From assembly GCF_900108185.1 (NCBI RefSeq), contig NZ_FNVA01000001.1, positions 248,001-312,000 of the forward strand: DNA of 64,000 bases. The letters run 5' to 3'. A program made the translations under genes and the position numbers. Below are positions 50,495-58,330 of this stretch, piece after piece. Each line of letters starts with the position of its first letter. The first letter of the stretch is position 1. The notes under the pieces are model-generated. The model ran no database searches and was not told the origin of the DNA. It worked only from the letters and a program-made list of their open reading frames with translations. Source of the DNA: Bryocella elongata (GTDB lineage Bacteria > Acidobacteriota > Terriglobia > Terriglobales > Acidobacteriaceae).

Positions 50495-51778
50495 TCAGCC
50501 GGCCTTCTCAAGCACCACAGGCAAGGTGATATCGCGGGTGTTCACCATCTCTTCGGTGATGAGCAGCTCCTTGACGCGCTTGTTGCCGGGCACGTGATAC
50601 ATGAGGTCGAGCATGAGCTCCTCGAGGATCATGCGGAGACCGCGAGCGCCGACCTTGCGGGCAAGGGCCTCGTGAGCGATGGCACGGACCGCTTCGTCGG
50701 TCCACGTGACCTTGACGCCTTCGTAGTCGAAGAGGCGAGCGTACTGCTTGAGGATGGCGTTGCGCGGGCGGGTGAGGATGTCGATGAGGGCCGCTTCGTC
50801 GAGCTCATCGAGGATGCCGAGGACCGGTAGGCGACCGACGAACTCGGGGATGAGGCCGTACTTGAGCAGATCCTGCGGCTCGGCGCGACGCAGCAGCTCG
50901 GAGTCGCGCTGGGCGCGGATCGGGGTTGCCACTTCGTCCTTGCCGGCAGGCGCCTGGGTCTTGAAGCCGAGGGTCTTCTTGCCGACACGGCGAGCGATGA
51001 CCTTCTCGAGGCCGACGAAGGCGCCACCGCAGATGAAGAGGATGTTCGTCGTGTCGACGAGCGTGAACTCCTGGTGCGGGTGCTTGCGTCCACCCTGCGG
51101 GGGAACGTTGGCCACGGTGCCCTCGAGGAGCTTGAGCAGCGCCTGCTGCACACCTTCACCGGAGACGTCACGGGTGATGGAGGGGTTCTCGTCCTTGCGG
51201 CCGATCTTGTCGATCTCGTCGATGTAGATGATGCCGGTCTGGGCACGAGCGACGTCACCGTCAGCGGCCTGCAGGAGCTTGAGGATGATGTTCTCGACGT
51301 CTTCGCCGACGTAGCCGGCTTCGGTCAGAGTGGTCGCATCGACGATGGCGAAGGGAACATCGAGCATCTTCGCGAGGGTCTGCGCGAGGAGCGTCTTGCC
51401 GGAGCCGGTGGGGCCGACGAGGAGGATGTTGGACTTCTGCAGCTCAACGTCGTTGCCGCGCGTCCGGTTCATCTGGATGCGCTTGTAGTGGTTGTAGACG
51501 GCAACGGCGAGCTTCTTCTTGGTCATCTCCTGGCCGATGACGTATTCGTCCAGGAAGGCGCGCACTTCGGCGGGCTTGGGGAGGTGCTGTGGCGTTCCCG
51601 TGGTGGGCTGGTCCTGCTTGTCGTCCTCAAGGATCGAGTTGCAGACGCCAACACACTCGTCGCAGATGTAAGCGCGCGGATAGTCTGACGGGGAAGAGAT
51701 GAGCTTGGCAACAGCGTCCTGCGACTTATGGCAGAACGAGCAGCGGAGGGTCTCTTCGGGGCCTCGGGAGGTCTTCAT
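50495..51778 (-). CDS. clpX: ATP-dependent Clp protease ATP-binding subunit ClpX
   Basis: 427 residues from ATG 51778 (MKTSRG); the frame is open upstream but only through non-conserved sequence. N-terminal zinc-binding domain CSFCHKSQ ... CDECVGVC; Walker [11 protein letters not shown]; Walker [10 protein letters not shown]; pore-2 and RKH-type loop region [10 protein letters not shown]; ClpP-binding loop KKTLGFKTQ (LGF in place of IGF); sensor motif [11 protein letters not shown]. Unfolds substrates and feeds ClpP. AAGGAG lies 14-15 nt upstream of the start, rather far. Confidence 0.97.
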   Translation of the reverse strand: MKTSRGPEETLRCSFCHKSQDAVAKLISSPSDYPRAYICDECVGVCNSILEDDKQDQPTTGTPQHLPKPAEVRAFLDEYVIGQEMTKKKLAVAVYNHYKRIQMNRTRGNDVELQKSNILLVGPTGSGKTLLAQTLAKMLDVPFAIVDATTLTEAGYVGEDVENIILKLLQAADGDVARAQTGIIYIDEIDKIGRKDENPSITRDVSGEGVQQALLKLLEGTVANVPPQGGRKHPHQEFTLVDTTNILFICGGAFVGLEKVIARRVGKKTLGFKTQAPAGKDEVATPIRAQRDSELLRRAEPQDLLKYGLIPEFVGRLPVLGILDELDEAALIDILTRPRNAILKQYARLFDYEGVKVTWTDEAVRAIAHEALARKVGARGLRMILEELMLDLMYHVPGNKRVKELLITEEMVNTRDITLPVVLEKAG

Positions 51779-52181
51779 AAGCGGGTCAAAACTCCTTCTA
51801 GAGCAGGTTCCCTTTGGAATGCATCCCGAGATGATGCTGGTGCTGTGGCGTTTCCTGGATGGAATACGCCCATGGGAGCCGAAGCTCGTGAGACACCTGC
51901 AAGGGAACAGCTCCAACGGCGATGGTACGGGCCGCCGCGCAACTGAGTCAGTTTACACCCTCGTCTGCGAACGACACTGTACGGAAGTGGCATGCGGTTG
52001 AGCAAAACGGTACAGTTGGCGAACTCGGTACGGGGTAGTTTGTCCCGGAAGCCGACACCGGTTTGGCTGCCTCGCAGGGCCAGTCTGCGGCGGTTTGTCC
52101 GGATAGTGCGAAATACAGTGTTCTGGCGAAAACACGGCCCGCGAGTGACTCGCGGGCCGTGGGATTTGGCGATCGGAGAGG
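51779..52181. other. clpP-clpX intergenic region
   Basis: About 400 bp. Next to clpP is its terminator (52133-52161). Further along, on the minus strand, is a candidate clpX promoter: TTGCTC (52005-52000), 18 nt, TACAGT (51981-51976), giving a clpX leader near 190 nt. The promoter is flanked by an inverted repeat ACTGTAC / GTACAGT (51976-51982 and 52010-52016). The rest shows no gene or repeat. Confidence 0.45.
52133..52161 (-). terminator. Terminator of clpP
   Basis: Perfect 13-bp arms CACGGCCCGCGAG / CTCGCGGGCCGTG, 3-nt loop, followed on the minus strand by TTTTCGCC. Confidence 0.85.
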
Positions 52182-52772
52182 TCAGGCTCGTGGACGATCG
52201 ATGATGTCGTCGATGATGCCGTACTCCTTCGACTGGGGAGCGGTCATGATGAAGTCGCGCTCGACGTCGCGCTCGATGCGCTCGAGGGGCTGGCCGGTGC
52301 TCTGCGACATCAACTTGTTGGTGAGCTCACGAATGCGGAGGATCTCGCGGGCGTGGATGTCGATGTCCGTGGCCTGGCCCTGGAGCCCGCCCATGGAGGG
52401 CTGGTGGATCAGGATGCGCGAGTTGGGCAGAGCGAAGCGCTTGCCCTTCTTGCCGGCCATGAGCAGGAATGCGCCCATCGAAGCCGCCTGGCCGATGCAG
52501 AACGTGACCACATCGTTCTTGATGTAGTTCATCGTGTCGTAGATGGCGAGGCCTGCGGAGATGGAGCCGCCGGGGGAGTTGATGTAAAGCTGGATGTCCT
52601 TCTCCGGGTCCTCGCCGGAGAGGAAGAGCAGCTGCGCGATGATGAGGTTCGCGATGTTGTCATCGATCGGCGTTCCCAGGAAGATGATGTTGTCGCGCAG
52701 CAGACGGCTGTAGATGTCGTAGGAGCGCTCGCCCCGGCTCGTCTGCTCGAGCACCATCGGAATTAGTCCCAT
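52182..52772 (-). CDS. clpP: ATP-dependent Clp protease proteolytic subunit ClpP
   Basis: 196 residues from ATG 52772 ([10 protein letters not shown]), preceded by GAGGAG 4-5 nt upstream; the in-frame start four codons earlier would place the SD inside the gene. Catalytic triad: Ser in [12 protein letters not shown], His in [10 protein letters not shown], Asp in [10 protein letters not shown]. Tetradecameric serine protease partnered by ClpX and ClpC, both encoded here. It lies between tig and clpX, with terminators on both sides. Confidence 0.97.
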   Translation of the reverse strand: MGLIPMVLEQTSRGERSYDIYSRLLRDNIIFLGTPIDDNIANLIIAQLLFLSGEDPEKDIQLYINSPGGSISAGLAIYDTMNYIKNDVVTFCIGQAASMGAFLLMAGKKGKRFALPNSRILIHQPSMGGLQGQATDIDIHAREILRIRELTNKLMSQSTGQPLERIERDVERDFIMTAPQSKEYGIIDDIIDRPRA

Positions 52773-52967
52773 TGTTCTCCTCACTTCCTGGTGATTCAGT
52801 TCTTGTTTCAGATCCCGGTGATCCAGATCCCAGTTTCCAGTTCATCCGCTCGATTCAAGCGTACGCGAAGTTGTTGATTCTCAGGATAGGGCGCGGGGTG
52901 CTGTGGATTTGTGGGGGGAAACCGACCGGGTATCAAGATCGGACATCGGGACGATCAGGAAACGTCT

Positions 52968-53005
52968 GATCGAGTCTCGGGTTGTGGGTTCCGAGCTGCG
53001 AGTTC
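52968..53005. repeat. GATCGAGTCTCGGGTTGTGGG repeat
   Basis: TGATCGAGTCTCGGGTTGTG then CCGAGCTGCGAGTTC, next to the tig terminator; close to the copies at 43663 and 63538. Confidence 0.55.
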
Positions 53006-53011
53006 AAACGA

Positions 53012-53039
53012 AAACCCGGGTCCGTTGGGACCCGGGTTT
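53012..53039 (-). terminator. Terminator of tig
   Basis: 12-bp arms AAACCCGGGTCC / GGACCCGGGTTT, GTTG loop; on the minus strand trailed by TCGTTTG. Confidence 0.8.
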
Positions 53040-53049
53040 CTGTTTGAGA

Positions 53050-54468
53050 CTACTTGGCCAGCTTGTCGTAGAGGGCCTGACCGGCCTTCTCGCGGCGGAT
53101 CTGGTCCTTCATCCGGACCAGGGTGCCATCTTCCTGCATGCGCTTGCGGAGGGGATCGAGCGGCTCGCGCGACTGCAGCGAGAGCATGAGGAGCTCGCGC
53201 TCCATCTCCTCGTCGGAGACGTCGACGCCTTCTGCCTGGGCGACCTTATCGAGGATCAGCGAGGCCTTGACCTCGTTGATGGCCTGATCGCGGTTGGCCT
53301 CGCGCAGACGACCGAAGTCGAGCTGACGCATGGCATCGGCGCTCATGCCCTGCTGGGCGAGAGCCCGCAGGCCGCGCTCGAGACGAGCGTCGATCTGCTG
53401 CTGCACGAAGGTCTCGGGCACGGGGAAGTTGAACTTCGCGATGACGTCGTCGAGCATCTTGTCGCGAGCCTGGGCTTCCAGGTTGTCCTTCTTGCGCTCG
53501 CCGGCGCGCTCCCGCAGCTTGGTCTCGAAGTCGGACCAGCTGTCGTAGTTGCCGAGCTGCTTGGCGAACTCGTCGTCGCGCTCAGGGAAGGTCTTGGACT
53601 TGATGGCCTTGACGGTGACGTCGTAGCTGACGGTCTTGCCGGCGAGGCGTGCATCGCCGAACTCAGCGGGGTAGGAGGCTTCGAACTCGAGCTCCTGGCC
53701 AACCTTGGCGCCCTGGAGAGCGGCCGTGAAAGCGGGGAGGGTGTTCTTGCCAGCGACCTGGATCAGGATGTCTTCGCCGGTGATCGGCTGGGACTCGGAG
53801 GCGGACTCGAGGCCTTCCTCGCCGACAACCTGTGCGGGATCCTGGATCTTGCCGGTGAAGGTGATCTCGGCCCAGTCGCCGTCGGCGAGGGGACGGTCCT
53901 CTTCGACGGGCTCGACGGTGGCGTGGTGCTCGAGGACGTTGTCGAGTTCGGCGTTGAACTCGTCGTCGGTGAGCGCGGTCTCGGGCTTCTCGACGGTGAC
54001 GGCGTCGTAGCCGTCGACGGTGAACTCGGGGAGGACTTCGAAGGAGGCCGTGAACTTGAGGGGCGCGCCTTCAGCGAGCAGGAGCTCGGAGACCTGGGGC
54101 TGCGAGACGGGCTGCAGGCTCTGGGACTCGAGTGCCTCACGGAACTTGTCGCTCACGAGGGACTCGAGGACTTCCTGGCGTACGTCGCGTGCGAAGCGCG
54201 AGCGGATGAGCGACTCGGGCACCTTGCCGGCGCGGAAGCCGGGGATGCGCGCCATCTTGGCGTACTTCTTCACGACCTTGCGGAAGGCCTTGTCGACGTC
54301 CTCGGCGGGAGCTTCGACCTGGATGGAGCGGGTGAGCTCGGGGTTCAGCACGGGACCGTGGTGGTGGTGCTCGTGATCGTGCCCAGCGTGATCGTGATCA
54401 TGGCCAGCGTGGTCGTGGCTCTCGGTTGCGGGAGTCAGGGTCTCTTCGGTGGTATCTGCAGGGGTCAA
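53050..54468 (-). CDS. tig: Trigger factor with a His/Asp-rich N-terminal extension
   Basis: 472 residues if TTG 54468 is the start. Longer in-frame ATGs exist (54618, 54564), but the intervening DNA contains GAAGG and promoter-like sequence and is not family-like. Ribosome-bound chaperone and prolyl isomerase. After a short acidic stretch comes a segment with about eleven His alternating with Asp (codons 54355-54417), then the ribosome-binding domain (RSIQVEAPAEDVDKAFRKVV, with ARIPGFRAGKVP as the ribosome-docking signature), the FKBP domain (DGDWAEITFTGKI) and the helical C-terminal domain. The His-rich lead is unusual for trigger factor and suggests metal binding. Confidence 0.93.
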   Translation of the reverse strand: MTPADTTEETLTPATESHDHAGHDHDHAGHDHEHHHHGPVLNPELTRSIQVEAPAEDVDKAFRKVVKKYAKMARIPGFRAGKVPESLIRSRFARDVRQEVLESLVSDKFREALESQSLQPVSQPQVSELLLAEGAPLKFTASFEVLPEFTVDGYDAVTVEKPETALTDDEFNAELDNVLEHHATVEPVEEDRPLADGDWAEITFTGKIQDPAQVVGEEGLESASESQPITGEDILIQVAGKNTLPAFTAALQGAKVGQELEFEASYPAEFGDARLAGKTVSYDVTVKAIKSKTFPERDDEFAKQLGNYDSWSDFETKLRERAGERKKDNLEAQARDKMLDDVIAKFNFPVPETFVQQQIDARLERGLRALAQQGMSADAMRQLDFGRLREANRDQAINEVKASLILDKVAQAEGVDVSDEEMERELLMLSLQSREPLDPLRKRMQEDGTLVRMKDQIRREKAGQALYDKLAK

Positions 54469-54662
54469 GGTGCAATCGCCTTCCAGGGGAAATTCGTATC
54501 GGCAGGGATTTGTCTCGGAGAGGGCGCGGGCATTGGAAAGGCGCTTCAGCGCCGCCCGGCGCATGCGGGAAACAACATTGCCAGGTTCAAGGATACGAGC
54601 GTGCGCGGCGGGGGTCAATGCGCCGCAGTGCTGCGGCGCTGCCTCCCGTCGAAAGCTCGCAG

Positions 54663-55988
54663 TTAAGGCGTCGGCTTGGTGTCGCCGCCTGCGGTACCGC
54701 CGGGGAGAGCGGTCGTCGAGATTTCCAGCCGCACCTTCCAGAGCATGCTGGCGCCGGGAGCGAGGGTGACGAGGCCGCTGTCGTCAGGCGGCGTCTGCCA
54801 CTGGGGGCCAGTGGGATCGTCGCCGTTGGTATTGGGCTCGATGGCAATCCAGGGCTTTCCGGCGGGAGCTTCGACGTGGAGGCGGCCGATGGCTGCAGCG
54901 AGCGGGATGATGCGCAGCGTGTAGTTGAAGGTGGGATCGTGCAGAGACGCGATGGGGCCATCCGCGAGGCCGGCCTGCAGCAGGTCGGTGTAGGTGGCAT
55001 CGATGTCGCGCGAACCGAGGGGAGTTCCGGCGGCGCTGGAGAAGTCCATTCCTGTGTCGGAGGCGGGGCGGGTTTTGCCGGTTGGCCTTCCGGAGTGGGG
55101 ATCGACGGCGCTCAGCGTGGTGGACGGGATGCTCAGCGTGGCGCTGGCGCGGTCGCCGGAGGGGATGGCGAGGTGCGGCTTCCAGCCGATGCCCATTGGG
55201 GCGGGCCTGGAGCCGGTGTTGGTCGCCTTGATGGTCATGTCGAGGGTGTGGCCCGTCATCTCGACGCGGTACTGGATGTCGATGGTGGAGGGCCAGGCGC
55301 CGTTGAAGTCAGCAGCGTGCAAGGTGGCTTCGAGTGCCTGCCCGTCGGGGAGAACGGATGTCTTGACGGCTTCCACGGCACGGTCGAGAACGAGCCCTTC
55401 GGTGGACTGGCTGGCGATATCGCGACTGGAGGGAACCGTGAGGGTGCGTCCCTGCCAGGCGACCTGCACCGTGCCGGGCTGGACGCCGGGGTTGCCAAGC
55501 AGGTGGCCCGCCCAGGGTAGAAGGAACGCTCCCGCAGAGGTCGCGCCCAGGGCTCCGTGCGCGTCGGCACCGGTGCCGGTCCAGTCTTCAAGAGCCTGCG
55601 GCAAGGTGGGGGCGATGAGTAGAGGCACTTCGCCGTGGCCGGGGATCGAAGCTGTGATCTGGAGGACTTCCAGCCCGCGACCGGGAAGCAGAGTTGCGGA
55701 GAGGAACTCGGCCTGCGTGCCGATGGAGCTGGCGGTGCGGGTGAGCCGAATCGCGTCCTGACCGCCGGGAGCGTTCGGGAGATTGGATACAGGCGCCGAC
55801 GCGGGGACGACCGCCTCGGTGATGTGGTGGAGATTTCCGTGGCCGCGCTCGAAGGAGGCGACGAGGAGTCCCGCGCACACCAGTCCGATCAGGGCCGGGG
55901 TCATATATCCAGAGGTGGACAGCTGATGTTTCCGGGGGCTTGAGGACTCCCAGTGCTGCTCGTCGGGCCGCGGTGCTTCCCCGTTCAT
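54663..55988 (-). CDS. Membrane-anchored aldose-1-epimerase (mutarotase)-like protein
   Basis: 441 residues. A cytoplasmic N-terminus of about 28 residues is followed by one membrane helix (TPALIGLVCAGLLVASF), so the enzyme domain is periplasmic. The domain has the galactose-mutarotase-like beta sandwich: LLPWAGHLLGNPG, VEMTGHTLDMTIKATNTGSR, PMGIGWKPHLAIPS (position of the mutarotase HPYF block, here with a single His), and PWIAIEPNTNGDDPTGPQW. The substrate is likely a sugar or glycan, but the divergence from classical GalM makes activity uncertain. Divergent from udgB. Confidence 0.7.
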   Translation of the reverse strand: MNGEAPRPDEQHWESSSPRKHQLSTSGYMTPALIGLVCAGLLVASFERGHGNLHHITEAVVPASAPVSNLPNAPGGQDAIRLTRTASSIGTQAEFLSATLLPGRGLEVLQITASIPGHGEVPLLIAPTLPQALEDWTGTGADAHGALGATSAGAFLLPWAGHLLGNPGVQPGTVQVAWQGRTLTVPSSRDIASQSTEGLVLDRAVEAVKTSVLPDGQALEATLHAADFNGAWPSTIDIQYRVEMTGHTLDMTIKATNTGSRPAPMGIGWKPHLAIPSGDRASATLSIPSTTLSAVDPHSGRPTGKTRPASDTGMDFSSAAGTPLGSRDIDATYTDLLQAGLADGPIASLHDPTFNYTLRIIPLAAAIGRLHVEAPAGKPWIAIEPNTNGDDPTGPQWQTPPDDSGLVTLAPGASMLWKVRLEISTTALPGGTAGGDTKPTP

Positions 55989-56098
55989 GAGCTTTCATTC
56001 TCCTGGCCCGGTAAGACTCTTCCGTGGCCGCTGGGCTGGTTCGTGGGGACGCACAGGTTACCTTGCGTGCGCACCAGATAAAGGCCCAAAGTCAACGG

Positions 56099-56113
56099 TA
56101 TCATCAGCAAGGC
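56099..56113 (+). promoter_or_regulatory. Candidate leaderless promoter of udgB
   Basis: TATCAT at 56099-56104, 9 nt, then ATG 56114. Confidence 0.35.
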
Positions 56114-56983
56114 ATGGAGCGTTACACACAAGGGAAAGCGCGGGGCGAGGTGTCCCGACCGCAGTCAGCAGGCAAGCCGGCGAAACAGCGTGCAAAGAGC
56201 GCCCCGGCAGCGGGTCCGGCAAAGGATGGTCGACGGCCTATCGAGGCCGTGGTTCTTGCGGCGGGAAGGCCGGCGGGGCCTGCGACTCCGGCTGCTCTAA
56301 CGGTGCTCTCCGGGGTGCAGCATGCCATTGCTACCTGCGAGCGTTGCGCGCGTCTGCGGGAGTACTGTACGCGGATCGGCGAGGTGAAGCGGCGGGCGTA
56401 CCAGGACCAGGAGTACTGGGCACGACCGGTGCCGGGATTCGGCGATCCGAGCGCGCGCATCCTCATCCTGGGGCTGGCGCCGGGAGCTCACGGAGCGAAC
56501 CGGACGGGGCGGCCGTTTACGGGCGACGGGTCGGGGGATTTTATGTACCCGGTGCTCCACGACCTGGGCCTGGCGAGTAAGCCGCAGGGCGTCTCGCGGG
56601 ACGATGGACTGAAGCTGCGGAAGGCGTGGATCGGGTCGGTGGTGCGTTGCGCTCCTCCGGGCGACAAGCCGACGCCGGAGGAGATTCGCAACTGTTCGCC
56701 GCACCTGACGGCGGAGGTTGCGGCGCTGAAGAAGGTCCGGGTGGTGGTGTGTCTGGGCAAGATCGCGTGGGACGGCTACCTGGCCCACCTGGTAAACGAA
56801 GGGACGATCGCGCGGCGGGCGGCGTACAAGTTCAGCCACGGGGCCGAGTACGCGCTGCCGAACGGGTTGACGTTGTTGGGGAGCTATCATCCGTCGTTGC
56901 GGAACACGCTGACGGGCCGACTGAACAGCACCATGTTCGCGAAGATCTTCGTGAGGGCGCTGGAGCTGGCGGGGATCGAGTAG
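56114..56983 (+). CDS. udgB: Type 5 uracil-DNA glycosylase (UdgB)
   Basis: 289 residues from ATG 56114; the frame extends upstream but without a better start. Removes uracil and some other deaminated bases from DNA. Iron-sulfur cysteines: CERCARLREYC, VRCAPP and NCSPHL. Motif 1 is GLAPGAHGANRTGRPFTGD, with Ala where family 4 has Glu, as is typical for family 5; motif 3 is GSYHPSLRNT. A basic, Ala/Pro-rich N-terminus of about 60 residues precedes the domain. Followed by a YtxH gene 150 bp downstream. Confidence 0.92.
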   Translation: MERYTQGKARGEVSRPQSAGKPAKQRAKSAPAAGPAKDGRRPIEAVVLAAGRPAGPATPAALTVLSGVQHAIATCERCARLREYCTRIGEVKRRAYQDQEYWARPVPGFGDPSARILILGLAPGAHGANRTGRPFTGDGSGDFMYPVLHDLGLASKPQGVSRDDGLKLRKAWIGSVVRCAPPGDKPTPEEIRNCSPHLTAEVAALKKVRVVVCLGKIAWDGYLAHLVNEGTIARRAAYKFSHGAEYALPNGLTLLGSYHPSLRNTLTGRLNSTMFAKIFVRALELAGIE

Positions 56984-57131
56984 GGCTTTTGTTCCGTGGG
57001 TTCCGACTCACGGGAGAAATGCTCGCAATGACGCAACTCCAGCGCGGGGAGGCGAATCTCATGTGCAACTGGATTTTTGCGGGATCACAACGCGAAGCAC
57101 TGAAACGCGAAACGTACATGGAGGCTGCACG

Positions 57132-57437
57132 ATGAAGAATCGGGATTTTTGGATTGCTTTGGGATTGGGCGCAATCGCGGGTGGGATCGCGGCGCTGCTC
57201 TACGCTCCGCAGTCAGGCGCCCAGACGCGCAAGCAACTGAAGCGCAAGGCGGAAGATGTTTCCGACTCCCTTGAGGAGGCAGCGGACTACCTGAAGGACC
57301 AGGCCGAGAAGCTGGCCAAGGAGACGCAGAAGTTTATCGAGGTGAGCAAGGACCGCTTCGACGATGCGCTGGATTCGGCTGGGGATGTGGTGAAGTCGGC
57401 CACGAAGACGGCGAAGGGGCTTAGCAAGCTGGTGTAG
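57132..57437 (+). CDS. YtxH-domain small membrane protein
   Basis: 101 residues from ATG 57132, preceded by GGAGG 7 nt upstream. The N-terminus FWIALGLGAIAGGIAALLYAPQSGAQTRKQLKRKAED is the YtxH signature: one membrane helix with Gly-rich face, then PxSGxxTR. The rest is a long amphipathic helix (EEAADYLKDQAEKLAKETQK). YtxH proteins are general-stress associated in Bacillus; function unknown. A candidate structured RNA and a strong terminator follow. Confidence 0.88.
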   Translation: MKNRDFWIALGLGAIAGGIAALLYAPQSGAQTRKQLKRKAEDVSDSLEEAADYLKDQAEKLAKETQKFIEVSKDRFDDALDSAGDVVKSATKTAKGLSKLV

Positions 57438-57467
57438 GGAAGCAGGACGGCCTAGGGCCGCCGTGTT

Positions 57468-57574
57468 TCAAGGTCGTAGAGCAGAAGGGACTGCCATCGA
57501 CACTACGACCGGGCTTACCCGTGAAAGGCAGACATATTCGCCCGCGACGTGAAAACGTCGCGGGCGTCTTTTTG
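57468..57574 (+). ncRNA. Candidate structured RNA with pseudoknot and intrinsic terminator
   Basis: Between the YtxH gene and the convergent cupin gene. P1: GGTCGTAG (57472-57479) pairs perfectly with CTACGACC (57503-57510). The P1 loop contains CTGCC (57491-57495), which can pair with GGCAG (57527-57531) as a pseudoknot. A small GGG-CTTA-CCC hairpin (57511-57520) lies between. The 12-bp terminator at 57541 closes the unit. It could be an independent small RNA or the 3' UTR of the YtxH mRNA. I could not match it to a known class. Confidence 0.4.
57541..57574 (+). terminator. Very strong intrinsic terminator
   Basis: 12-bp perfect arms CGCCCGCGACGT / ACGTCGCGGGCG, GAAA tetraloop, followed by TCTTTTTG. 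Confidence 0.92.
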
Positions 57575-57597
57575 CCCGAAATTCAGGGGATGTGAGA

Positions 57598-58077
57598 CTA
57601 GCGCGGCTCGGGTGGGCCTACGGTGACTACGAAGTATTTGCAGACGGTGTCGCCCGCGTTGCTTACCCAATGCGTGTCGCCGGCGCAGCAGAGGCCTACG
57701 TCGCCGGCGTTCATGCGGCGGGTGACGCCGTTGGTCATGAGGTCGCAGGTGCCTTCGCGGACGAGCCAGATCTCGTTGTGGAGGTGGGTGCCGATGGCTT
57801 CGTGCGGCGTGCCGGGCTGCTGCTCGGTCTCATGCATCTCGATCTGGATGTTGCCGGCGGTGAGCATGCCGGCGAGGAAGCTGTGCGCCTTGCGGCCTCC
57901 TGATCCATGGTCGGGGCCGGGAGGGTAGACGCCGGAGGTGAGGGTCTTGAGCGGAGCCTTCGCGGGGGTGCCCGCAGGCTGTTGCGCTTGAGCCTCCGGG
58001 GACAGGGCTTCCGGAGACAAGGCGGCGAAAAGGGCTGGGAGCATCGCGGCGAAGGCGCGGCGATCGAGGTCGGGCAT
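57598..58077 (-). CDS. Exported cupin-domain protein
   Basis: 159 residues; GGAGG lies 7 nt before the ATG. The N-terminus DLDRRAFAAMLPALFAAL is Tat-like (RR followed by a hydrophobic run). A low-complexity linker EALSPEAQAQQPAGTPAKAP follows. The single cupin domain has metal ligands in GTHLHNEIWLVREG (His, His, Glu) and a second motif DVGLCCAGDTHWVSNAGD (His). Tat export fits a metal-loaded cupin. Substrate unknown. Confidence 0.82.
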   Translation of the reverse strand: MPDLDRRAFAAMLPALFAALSPEALSPEAQAQQPAGTPAKAPLKTLTSGVYPPGPDHGSGGRKAHSFLAGMLTAGNIQIEMHETEQQPGTPHEAIGTHLHNEIWLVREGTCDLMTNGVTRRMNAGDVGLCCAGDTHWVSNAGDTVCKYFVVTVGPPEPR

Positions 58078-58195
58078 GGAGTTCCTCCGGAGAACAAGAT
58101 ACGGGATGCGAGATACGAGAGGCCACGCACCTGACGGAAGGAAAGCCAGCCCGGGGACATTTTGCCGGCGTTGGGCAACGGCGGTTCTTGTTCTG

Positions 58196-58236
58196 TAGGG
58201 CTGTGAGGGGAACAGCTACGGGCTACGAGGAAAGGC
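58196..58236. repeat. GGGCTGTGAGGGGAACAGCTACGGG tract
   Basis: Low-complexity purine-rich text upstream of the cupin gene, similar to 30181 (GAGGGGAACAGGTATGAG). Another short tract, GATACGGGATGCGAGATACG, lies at about 58100. Confidence 0.4.
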
Positions 58237-58245
58237 GTGTGCTCG

Positions 58246-58285
58246 AAACGACGACGCCCCGGCGTTGGCCGGGGCGTCGTCGTTT
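58246..58285 (-). terminator. Terminator of clpC with an 18-bp stem
   Basis: Perfect 18-bp arms (58246-58263 and 58268-58285, AAACGACGACGCCCCGGC and its complement) with a 4-nt loop. The stem itself ends in TTT on either strand. Confidence 0.85.
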
Positions 58286-58330
58286 GGTGGCATCCGGATT
58301 CGGGTTGCATGAATCCGGAGTTGAAAGTGG

